The notes under the pieces are model-generated. The model worked only from the letters and a program-made list of their open reading frames with translations. It had not been told where the DNA came from and did no database searches. A DNA stretch of 64,000 nucleotides, taken from the NCBI GenBank assembly GCA_958450365.1, contig CAUEEP010000901.1:248001-312000 (forward strand), given 5' to 3'. Positions 1 through 11,600 of the stretch are shown here, one piece after another; within the stretch, counting starts at the first letter, position 1, and every line of letters begins with the position of its first letter. Position numbers and translations under genes: made by a program. This DNA is from Mesorhabditis belari. Taxonomy: Eukaryota > Nematoda > Chromadorea > Rhabditida > Rhabditidae.

Positions 1-560
1 AATACCTACAAAACAAACATGTGACACACTGAAAGTTTCCTTTGGTTTACCTGACTTTGAACAATTTAAATAAAAAATGATGTTTTTGATGATGCTTGTC
101 TTGGGTTAAAGCTTTATTTAGTCTATTTTATACCTAGATTTACATAGATTTTATGTTTAGACTGATTAAATTGCTTGTAATACAATTGAGAATCGTATTG
201 GACTTGAGAAAAATCGGTACCTGTTTAGAAATTGTAGTACTTGTTAGTACTTTTTTGTTTAAGTACTTGTTTAGAATTGGTAGCACTTGTTACTTGTAGT
301 ACTTGTTCCTCTTCTTCTAGTACTTGTTAGTACTTGTTTGTTCAAGTACTTCTTTAGAATTGGTAGTACTTGTTCTTTTCCTGGTACTTGTTTAGACTTT
401 TAGTACTTGTTAGTACTCGTTTCTTCTAGGAATTGTTTAGAACTTGTACTACTTGTTACTTGTAGTACTTGTTCCTCTTCTTCTAGTACTTGTTTAGACA
501 TTTAGTACTTGTTACTACTTATTTTTTCTAGTACTTGCTTGTTTTTGACTTCAACGATGC
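1..560. repeat. Decayed TACTTGTT-type short tandem repeat
   Basis: From about 230 to 545 the motif TAGTACTTGTTAGTACTTG recurs in imperfect copies, mixed with CCTCTTCTTCTAG blocks. The first 230 bases show no clear coding or repeat signal. This looks like an old, diverged minisatellite. Confidence 0.6.
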
Positions 561-799
561 ATCAATAAACGAGAATCGAATGCACAAGTACGAAATTTCT
601 CTTTCTTATGTCTGTTCAACATTTTTTTCATGAAACATTAAACCGATTAAGCTATCTGTCACCCAACAAAGATAAATTTACCATTCTTTTTTCAGTAAAT
701 CCAATTTGTTTAAGTTTTTCTATATAATTTGCATCTAAACAATCTGGTTTACGATTAAGAAGCACAAATTTGAAATCAAAAACCTAAACGGTAATATGG

Positions 800-1385
800 A
801 GGGTTTTTTTTCTTCAAAACCACTTTTTCCGGGTTACTTTTAGGTGTAGATCCGGAAAAACACAACATGAGATTAGGAAAATGCGTTTTAAGTCGAGTTT
901 CGGGGCTTCAAACTGGGCACTAGGTTACTTCACTATATGGAGCCCAATCTATCGACTATTGGGTCACTTTTCAAGGTCAAAATTACAACCAAAACCATTT
1001 TTTAAACACTAAATATTCATTTTCTAACTTAAATTGACTGGTAGAGGCAATGAGACAGGGTGATGAGAGGGATACACATAGGGAAGAGGTCTAAAAATGG
1101 CCTCTCAAAGCATTTTGTTGAAGCCAAAAACACTTCTTCTAGCATAATTTAACCTACTGGTTACGTTTATGATCAAATTAAAGCAAATTTTTGGTTTTGG
1201 TTGTAGTTTTGACCTTGAAACGTGCTACAATAGTCGATAGCTTGGGCTTCATATAGCGCCAACTAGCGCCCAGTTTGAAGCCCCGAAACTCGACTTAAAA
1301 CGCATTTTCCTAAGCTCTCGTTGTGTTTTTCCGGATCTACACCTAAAAGTAACCCGGAAAAAGTGGTTTTAAAGAAGAAAAAAAG
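800..1385. mobile_element. Foldback element with arms of about 190 bp
   Basis: The segment around 805-995 reappears as its reverse complement at about 1190-1380, for example CCGGGTTACTTTTAGGTGTA against TACACCTAAAAGTAACCCGG. The spacer is about 200 bp and has no long reading frame. This is the shape of a non-autonomous foldback DNA transposon. I could not define a target duplication. Confidence 0.8.
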
Positions 1386-1850
1386 TGCTCAAGGCCAGTA
1401 CCGCCTAAATAACTTCAAAAGCTTCAAGTCTTGACTTTTGAAGCAGCAAGATTTTGTGATTTTTTTGTTGCAAAGATCATTGACTTTTTCTCCTCTAGAT
1501 ATTCAGGCTAAAAAATGTCACTCATGCTTTTTCCTTTTCTCTCTCCCTCATCTCTAAAAAGTCTCAAATTACCGTCGCAAAGTGTGAAAAGTTCTCGTGA
1601 TCTCAATCAATCTTTGAATCATTATTTTTTTCTCTAATCAAACATTTTTTTACTATTTCAGGCAAAGATCAAAGCTTTATGGCGATATTAGAAAAGGAGA
1701 GATGATACAAATGTAAGTTTTTCGTTTTTTAAAACGTTCGGGACGATTCGGTCCATCGGTGGACGAAATTTTTGACGCGCTAGAACTTTTCAACTTTTTA
1801 AGATAATTTCAAAATGTAAAAAGATGATGTTGATGTTTATTTAGCTGAGC
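1386..1850. other. Unassigned intergenic sequence
   Basis: AT-rich DNA with no coding frame, RNA gene or repeat that I recognise. Confidence 0.5.
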
Positions 1851-2262
1851 ATCTAGCTGATCTAGTTCATCTAGCTGATCTAGTTCATCTAGTTCATCTA
1901 GCTGATCTAGTTCATCTAGCTGATCTAGTTCATCTAGCTGATCTAGTTCATCTAGCTGATCTAGTTCATCTAGCTGATCTAGTTCATCTAGCTGATCTAG
2001 TTCATCTAGCTGATCTAGTTCATCTAGTTCATCTAGCTGATCTAGTTCATCTAGCTGATCTAGTTCATCTAGCTGATCTAGTTCATCTAGCTGATCTAGT
2101 TCATCTAGCTGATCTAGTTCATCTAGTTCATCTAGCTGATCTAGTTCATCTAGCTGATCTAGTTCATCTAGCTGATCTAGTTCATCTAGCTGATCTAGTT
2201 CATCTAGCTGATCTAGTTCATCTAGCTGATCTAGTTCATCTAGCTGATCTAGTTCATCTAGC
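1851..2262. repeat. GATCTAGTTCATCTAGCT minisatellite
   Basis: About 410 bp of tandem repeat built on GATCTAGTTCATCTAGCT (18 bp), with occasional loss of one GATCTAG-type block. The 18-bp period keeps an open frame on the minus strand (a run of Leu-Asp-Glu-Leu-Asp-Gln), but this is a by-product of the repeat and not a gene. The array is highly homogeneous, so it is probably length-variable between individuals. Confidence 0.9.
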
Positions 2263-2680
2263 TCCATCCAATAAAACAAAAATCGTGGAAAACGGACCAT
2301 TGGAGAAAGAGAAATGTAGCGTTTTGTCTCACGAGCCAAAAAGAGCCGATATCTTTTTGAGGCAGCAATACTTTCAAAATCTGATTAGAGATTCGGGTTC
2401 AGCATGAAATTTTACATATAGGAGGTGTATTTCGGGGCTGATAGCTTTGCGAGACACCCCAGTAACAGTAACGCAAAAAAAACGCCTCGTCGCGAATGTG
2501 TTAAACTTCTATTTAGCTGGATCAAACTATGAAATGAATGCTTTAAAAAAAAATACACTTAAACCAATAATTTGATATAAACAAAGGAAACATAATAAGA
2601 AATAAAGGTCTAAACAAACAATTTTATGGCACCGTTATCCTTATTATTTTTTAAACAATTTTAAACAAGAAAACAATTTT
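2263..2680. other. Upstream region of the ligand-gated channel gene
   Basis: No gene or repeat array is seen. Just before the proposed start codon, the sequence AACAATTTTATGGCAC occurs twice (about 2614 and 2671), so the start lies in a short local duplication. No clear TTTCAG-type trans-splice acceptor is visible next to the ATG. Confidence 0.4.
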
Positions 2681-5600
2681 ATGGCACTGCGGCTGTTACC
2701 CCCTATTATCCCTATCAATATGAAAGTTTTGTTTTTAGCTTCCTCCTTGGCCTGTTGGCTCATTCAACTCATAGCCTTACATCGATTGGTGAAATCATTG
2801 AAAATACGATCAAGCGAATTCCCACACAAAACACCACCCGACCACTCGAAGTTCGATTGGGATTCTACTTGGAGAGTATTGGAAATTTCAAATCCGCTGA
2901 AATGGTGAGTTTAAAAGGACTAATGACCAATTTAACGACTAAAACTAGAGCTGTTCCGAGCTTTGGCCTGGCCTAACTTTCCAAGTTTCTCAGCCCTGCT
3001 CATCTTTTCTTTTATCTTTCTATTTTTAGTCCTTTGACGTGGATATGTACTTGTACATGTCGTGGAAAGATCACCGTTTAAGGCATCGCTCCGTCGATCA
3101 AGTACTCGTCACCGATGATCGCATTAGGAAGAAGCTTTGGTTGGTGCCATTTGGTTTAGATCTTTTTTTTGGATTTATAATGTTTACTAGTTCGAATCTA
3201 TTAAGCTGAGTACTAACAAGGGAATGGGCAGAAGTGGAGGAGAAATGAGTGATACTTCATTTGATAAATCTCATGATGAATCTTGATGAACAAAGAAATT
3301 AGAGCTAAAGTAACTCTACAACGAGAAATGGGACCGACAAGAAGTAAAAATCATGCTTTTGACCATTCTTGACAAAGCTTTTTATTGAATCGATATTTTT
3401 GAATAATCTTTTTTGTATTTACTGGGTTGGTGAGTTGAAAACTGCCGGACTTTGAACTAAAATTTATTCAACACAAAATCATCAATTCATTCCGAATAAT
3501 TTCCATTATTATTGACGACTTCTGCCCATTTTACAGGCAATTTGCGGATTCCTCTTTCGTAGTAGGATTTTGGTTTGTGTGTGAGACAAGTGTGAGACTC
3601 AAAAATGGAGGACTGGAGATGTCAGCTGTCAGCCCAGTTTGAGCACTTTCTTCAAAAGAAACCCATTTTGGTGTCAATGGAAAAGTTGTAGAGAATCAAA
3701 AATTAGGCTTATATTCAAATTTTCAGAATGATTCAAAAACTCGTTTTTCAGGAAATGCCAAATTTACGAATTTTCACAAAACTTGCATTTTAAGCGAAAT
3801 TACAAAGTGTATCTTTTTGGAAACTTGGCTATAAACCTGATTTTTGATTCTCTACAACTTTTCTATTGACACCAAAATGGGTTTCTTTTGAAGAAAGTAC
3901 TCAAACTGGGACATCTCCAGTCCTCGATTTTTGAGTCTCACACTTGTCTCACACACAAACCAAAATCCTACTACGAAAGAGGAATCCTGTGACATATGAC
4001 AATAGCCCGCCGTTTTCAATTCACCAACCCAATAATATTAGGTACATGCATAAGAAATGCGGATTTCAACATTTTCACTCGCATTTTGCCCTCGAAATTT
4101 CTTCAATGGTTCGATCAATTGAAACACGTTTTACCCTATTTTGTAAAGGAGATTTAGAACTTTCAAATAGTTTATAACATTCATCGATATCAGGTTTCTA
4201 TCGTTGGAAATTTATGAAAATGTTGAAATCCGCATTTCTTATAGTTTTCATTGAAAGAAACGATCGAAAAGGCAATCATTTTTAACTTTGTCGACTTTGT
4301 CGTTTTTAAACACTCGGCTTCTTGCTAATGAAAAACCGTCAAAACAAAGCTTTTCAAAAACTTTCGAAAGTCATTTGCAAGAAAACGGTTTAGGCTATCT
4401 GATGAAATGAACCTTTTATTTGGTAGCTTGAGACTTATTGAAGTTAGAAAATGAATTTGGGTGAAAGACTTAGTACTTAACCTAATTGTTGATGGTCATT
4501 GATTTTTAGCTTTAAATGATTTCATTTTTCAGTTGAAACAAAAAAAAAAACAATTTAGGCTACCAGATCTATATTTTGCGAACGCAAAAGAGGCAAAAGT
4601 TCACGAGGTGACCGCTCCGAATTTCAATATATTCATTGATAAAGATGGAACGATTGCTTACTCGTGCCGGTTCACGTACGTTTTGAAAACATTAAGAAAT
4701 TCCGGAAGTAGAGTTCTTTTCTAGCACACTTAATTGTCGATGAGTGCACCAGAAAGTGATTTCCATAAGTACATACCGTAAATACTGTAATAGTACCGCA
4801 CCCCCATAATGACGGTGCGGAGTGTTGCGTAGTCTAGCTTTGAACAAGTTTTTCTAGACACTGGTTTATGCTACAATGCGCGCTTAGGTATCAAAAAATA
4901 GCTGAAATTCAGGGCTATTTTTTGATACCAAAGACACATTTTTTTGAAAGTAAGCTTTGAAAAAAATGAAATACTAAAAAACTTTTGCGACTACGCGACT
5001 GTACGAGGGTGGTGGGGTACTATTACAGTATTTACGGTAGCTTGTTCCAAAGGAAAATTCCGTTTCCAGGTTTGTCTGTCAAAAGCAAGCCTGTCTATAA
5101 GCTAAGTTCTGTTTTGGCTCTTGATCTAGTCTGATTTGGCTTTGTTCTTGAATTGTCCCCCAGAGCTAGGTCTAGACCCAGCCAGGCAAAGACCCATATT
5201 GTCATTGCCATTGCTTAACAAGGTGATTTCGTTTCAGGATGTCGATCAGTTGCAACTTGCAACTCCGAAACTATCCAATGGACGTGCAAATGTGCGGAAT
5301 TCGGATTCTTTCTTGTAAGTGTCGATTGGGAAAATTCACTGTTAGATTGTTTAATTTCAGATGCGCACATACAAAAGCAAATGGACGTGAAATGGTTTGA
5401 CGAGGGGCCGATCCGAGCAAATCCGGAAATTCGGTGAATTTTTGGTAAAATTTCAAACGTCTAAGAGTTAAATTCTCTTATTTTGGATATTCAGTGAACC
5501 AAACTGAAGAATTAAATTAAATCAAATAGATCTTAACACGTTGACGACAATGGCGTTTTTGCACAAACAATCGCATGGGACAACGTTGTTTTTGCGACAA

Positions 5601-8600
5601 AAAATGTCACCTGACATCAGGTGACAATGTCCCACAGAGTTCTTTTTTCAAACTTAAAATTTTTGTGAAAGTTTAAAATGATTATTTGATAATTATGAAA
5701 TAACAATAATCTAGAAAGTTTTATTCGTTGGTGATGTTTCTAAGTAGGAGATAAATAGCACTTATCACCGTTGGCTCTCTAAATAATTCCAGATCGTAAG
5801 GGCTGGTGACTATAAATCACCACGGATGTCCTATCAGTATTCAACTTTTTATAGCTGTTTATTTATTTTTATATAAACCACAAACTACAGGTTTGCGTAA
5901 ACCTACAGGTACGGGTCCGTATTAGACTTGGGCCGGAATTCTGGTTTCGTCAGACTCCTCTAATTTGTCGAAGTGCCATCCGTTCCAGTCCCAGGCTCAC
6001 TTTATATGACGCGTGCGAAATTCTACATTTTTCTCTCAAAGTAGTAACAGTTTGGCAAGTTAGAGGCGTCTGACATGCTTGAATCTGATTCCTAGGGGTC
6101 TCGAGAAAAAGATTTTGACCATTATTTTTGCACCAACTTTTGCAGGGCTTATAACTCGCGTACTAGAAGTCAGTGGCAAAAACGGAATTCGGATTCTGAA
6201 TCCTCTCGAAGAGACGCTTCAAATAAGCTATAGCTCGTAGCAAAAGGCCACAGACCCCGCTGACCACTGTTAGTTGTAGTTCTTAATAATCATTAATAAT
6301 CAACGGTTAAATCGACATTTTCCGGGACCAAGTCGAATATAGATACTACCCTACTTGCTTATTTAATATCCATCATCAGCAAAAATAAATATGCACAAAA
6401 AAAAAATCAATTTTGGTACTGTCACCTGACATCAGGTGACAATGTCCCAGGCGAACGAATATGTGTCAGACAGCATCTGGTGACAATGTCGTCAACGTGT
6501 TAAAGATCTATTTGAAATCATTCAAACTTTCTCTTCAGACTTCCCGAATTCGAGATCACGAATATTACTGCCCGTTATTGCAATGGAGCCTATCGATATG
6601 CGGTCACTCAAAATGGATATAAATACGGTAAAAACTCAATACTTTGCATAGAAAAATTCGTTGTTTTTTAGATAACTTCAGTTGTTTATTCGGAAAGATT
6701 TTCCTCTCTCGAAATATGGGATATAATTTGATTCAAAGTTACATCCCGACTGGGTTAATCGTTGTCATTTCTTGGGTTTCTTTTTGGATCGATCGGAGAG
6801 GTTTTTTTGCTGAGAAATGTTCGCAGAAAATTGAGAAAATTGAGAAAATTTCAGCTGTGCCGGCTAGGGTGACTCTCTCATTCACGACGCTCGTTTCATT
6901 GACAACTTTGGTAAGTTGATTGGTTTCTTTTCACTTAACTGGATAAAGATAAAGATAAAGAATGAATTTTACCATTGTGAATCAAACTGTCAATCAAAGT
7001 ACAGTACTCTTTATGTACTTTTTAGGGTAACGGTATGCGTTACGGTCTACCGATGGTCGACTACGCGAAAGCTATCGATTTATGGTATGGAGGTGAGTCT
7101 AATGAGATTTCCCCTTGAAGTAAAGCATTTTCCACCATCTGCCAACTTTCAAAAGCTACCTTAATCTAGAGTATATTGTAAAGAATACATTAAAGTTGTA
7201 ACGAAAACATCTGTCGTTAAGGTTTTTCGTCTTTTTCTCAGCACCAATCCTTTTATTTTGACTATTTTGACTATCATTCGATGCAGAATAAAATTGTGCG
7301 TCGAATGATACCAAAATCAACTCAAAATCTAATATCCACGCAAAGTTGTCGGCTAAAAACCTAAACGCCGCTCATTATGGGCGGGACTTGGCCTTTTGCC
7401 GCATAACTTTGCATGGAGTTTACATTTTAAGTTCATTTTGGTATCATTCGACGCGCAATTTTGATTCTGCATCAAATGATAGTCAAAATAGTTCAAATCG
7501 AAGGATTGGTGCTGAGAAAAAGGCGAAAAACCTTAAATTGCGGCAAAAGGGGCCGACAGATATTTTTATTTATAAGTTTAATAGATCGTAAGCTAGTAAG
7601 TTCATGGGTTACTTGGATGTTGATTTAGAATAGATTTATAGATAGAACTTAGCTCTGTAATAGACTTAGAACTTGACTTTACAGTAATAGTACAATAATA
7701 GTAAAGCCACCCACTTGTATTAGTGCACCAATTCACCAATCAATTCCTTACCCTGCAAAGCGGATCTTTTACAGATTGAGGAGCATGATTGCGAACTTAA
7801 ACCCAGCTCATTATGGGCGGGACTTAGCCTTTTGCCGCATAACTTTGCATGGAGTTTACATTTTATACAGAAATACGTCAAACTTGTAACAAAAACATCT
7901 GTCGTTGACAATTTAAGGTTTTCTTTGACAAATTTAAGGGCTAAGTCGCCTTTTTCTCAGCACCAATCCTTCGATTTGAACTATTTTGAGTATCATTCGA
8001 TGCAGAATCAAAATTGCGCGTCGAATGATACCAAAATCAACTCAAAATCTAATATCTAGGCAAAGCTATGAGGCAAACGGTTAAGTTCCGTCCCGGGTTT
8101 AGGTTTTTAGTCAAGAACTTTGCATGGGTATTAGATTTTAAGATAACTTTTGTATCATTTGACGTGCAATTTTGATTCTGCATCAAATGATAGTCAAAAT
8201 AGTCAAAATAGCGGCTCACTTATTACCGCCACTACTCTCAAACTTTCTACCAAACTATCGGAGATGTTAGCCTTCGAACGGTAACTCTCGAACGTGTGCT
8301 TCGCTTGAGCATTCGAGCCTGATTTTTTACAACGTAATCTTGCCTTTAGTAACTAATATATTTGAGGTTTTCTTAGATTTTCTTAGATAACTCATAGATT
8401 ACGGATTACGGACTACTGTAGCTTTTTCAAGTTATAGAAATCGCTTTGGATTATTCTAAACTGTACAAAGACACAGCACTAGGTCTGCTTTTCGAATCGA
8501 TTCGGAGAACAGAACCGATTCGATTCTAAACAAAGCCAAACCAAAAACCAGATCTAATAAGCACAAGTTGAAGTTAACTGCCAGATCTTGTTGAAGTTAA

Positions 8601-11600
8601 CTGGCAGACCTTGTTGAAGTGAACTGCTAGACCTTGTTGAAGTTAACTACCAGATAGATAGGATTAAAATATTACAATACAAGCCATTTAGCCTGTATGA
8701 TTTTCGTCTTTCTGGCTCTCCTCGAATTTGCCATTGTCAATTCGATCATGAGAAAATCCGATAAATATGATCAAATCGCGAAGAAAATTGCAGTCGCAAG
8801 AGGTGAATTGGTTTTGTAAACTTTTTAATCACCTATTCTAGAGCCTGAAAAGAAAGAAGAATCGAGAAAGAATGAAGGTGATTCTAGAGTTGAAATTTTC
8901 CCTTATGTCATTGAAAATTTGCCCTTTCATCAAAAAATTCAACAAAAAAAAAACTGAAATTTAGACACAATGCCTGTGGGAGGAAATGATTGGAATCGAA
9001 AAACGATTCGGGACTATTTGAGGAAAAACTCGAGAGATAGAAAATTGAATCCGCAAAACCAGAAAAATGGTAATCTAATTGTAAGAAAAATCTACCGTAA
9101 ATACTGTAATAGTACCCCAGTCCCATAATGACGGTGCAGAGTGTTGCGTAGGCTAGCTTTAAACGACTTTTTCTCAACACTGGTTTATGCTACAATGTTC
9201 GCTTAGGTATCAAAAAATAGCTGAAATTCAGGGCTATTTTTTGATACCAAAGACGAATTTTTTTGAAAGTACGGGTGCTTTGAAAAAAATGAAATACTAA
9301 AAAGACTTTTGCGATTACGCGACTGTACGAGGGGTGTGGGGTACTATTACAGTATTTACGGTAGCTTGTTCCAAAGGAAAATTCCGTTTCCAGGTTTCAA
9401 GATAAGGCAAAAGCAAGCCTGTCTATAAGCTAAGTTCTGTTTTGGCTCTTGATCTAGTCTGATTTGGCTTTGTTCTTGAATTGTCCCCCAGAGCCAGGTC
9501 TAGACCCAGTCAGGCAAAGACCCAGCCAGGTCTGGACCCAGCCAGGCAAAGACCCAGCCAGGCAAAGACCCATATTGTCATTGCCATTGTTTAACAAGAT
9601 GATTTCGTTACGTTCGTAACAAGGTTACGGTAACTTTTTTTGAAAACATTAATATGACACTTAATTCCATCCAAGGCAAGTTCAAGATTCCCTTTGAAAT
9701 CTAAGAACTATAAAACTTTGATACCATACTAGCTGATCACTTATTGAATAAAATGATAAATATAAAAAGCTGTATTTGTCAACATTTAAGTTTTTTAAAT
9801 CTGTTTTCCAAAAAAAAGTAAAGACTTTCGCCGAGACCGGAATCGAAACCGCGAGCATAGTTTTGCAGACTAGTCCAGTATTCCCCAGGCCATCGCAGTC
9901 CTGTTTGGGTCCTCGCTTGGCGCCCCGTTATAGACGGCGTAGCAGAAATTAGCCGAAACTTTGCGGTTTTCTCAAAAACTAGCCTCCACTAGGAGAAATG
10001 AAAAATTATGTTTCTTAGAATTCGACGGGGGCTAGGTACTGCCCTGAACAGGTACTGCCCTGAACCTGAACCAGCTTTACTGTTAGTCTGACCTAAATAA
10101 CGTTTCCGGTGACTAGCCTGGGTTACAGCTCTACGGTAAAATACCTCTAACGTTGACTGGGTTTTTGATTTGGGAAATGAATCATTTCAGTTGGTAGTTC
10201 ATAACTTTTTGGTGATTAGCAATTGTGTGTAAATGGAAATCTAGTTCATTTCAACAGTTCACTTCTAAAGCCTTTTCCATTTGTTTCCTTTTCTAGAGTC
10301 TCCACATCGTCCTCCGTATCTCGTCGTCTACAAAGAGCCCGAAAACCAGGATGGAGCAACGGGTAAACCCTGATTTCCAATCATTTATCACAATTCTTTC
10401 ACAAATTTCAAAATATTTTACTAAAATATATAGAGGAAGGTGAGAAATTTAACATTTTTAAAATGTTTTAACTTAAATTTGGACTTATGGACTGGACTTA
10501 AAAGCAAAAGCGAAAAATTTAGAGTACGATTCGGCTGAGGAAACGTTTAACGATGGTGGGAATCTAGGAAATCAAACGGATCAGATTAGAGAAGATGAGC
10601 TCGAGATTTCCGGTAAATATTTTACATCAAAATTCAAATAAGATTTAGAATTTAGGATTTAAGAAAATTTTCAGATGATGACACGAAAATGTGGAACAAA
10701 GCGATGCGAAAAGACAACCCGAATGGACTGATCGTGTTGCCGAGAAAGGTTTGAGTTTCGAGAAAGAAATGAAAGATCTTTTGAGAGAATCATCCGGAAG
10801 TTGAAAGCTGGCAAACCAGTTATTAATTATGAAGTTTTCAGCGCAAGAACAAGGACCCGCAGGAGCCATGCACTCAAGCATCCCGTCCGAACTCTCAACT
10901 CATCAATCGGGGAGTCGCCGAGAGCACGTATGCTGTGGTTGGTGAAAGTCTTGTCCTCCTTTTGCATTTTAATTTCACAACTTTCGCAGCAGCTAAAAAC
11001 CAAAGCTTCTATTGACGGTATTAACTATTTGCAAGTATGATATTTTTCCAACGATTGGGCAGAGCGTGTAATTTTTCTTACAAACAGAAGTTGACTGGGC
11101 TCCGTTGAAGTAGGCAACGATATTCGTTAGTTCTCGATCATTGGCCAAGTGCTAGCTTGTCAAATCAACGGCTAACTTCTTGAAATGTAGAAATAACTTA
11201 ACGCAATGTCTAGAGAATATAATGGTTCAAAGAGAACTTTTCAGCTTAAAGTCTACAGTATTTTTCTGACCATTCAATAGGGTTAATTTTGTGCCACATA
11301 GAGGAAAGCTCTTTTTTTTTCATCTACGCGATCTATCTAAGCGATCCATCTATCTAATTACCGTAGAAACTCTAATAAAACGGCCGCCCTATAGGAGCGT
11401 CAAGTAGTCTAAGTTTACTCTCAAACAAACAATCATATCTTGACACCAGTACGCTTGTTTCTTCAGGTTTAGATATCAAATTAAAGTAGAGAAAATGGGT
11501 GATCTTTTGAGATATAACACAGATTTCTAACATTAACCAGTGCTTGGAAAGAAATGATTGAAAATCGGCGAAAATCGGCTATTTTTTCCCATTTTTCAAT

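Noticed and set aside
1809..2339. Long minus-strand open frame with a repeating Leu-Asp-Glu-Leu-Asp-Gln pattern
   Set aside because: It is fully explained by an 18-bp minisatellite whose period preserves the frame. No start context or splice support.
4774..5040. Possible structured RNA gene, because of the strong internal hairpin and many copies
   Set aside because: Terminal inverted repeats and insertion in unrelated introns in both orientations fit a MITE. The hairpin is part of the transposon core.
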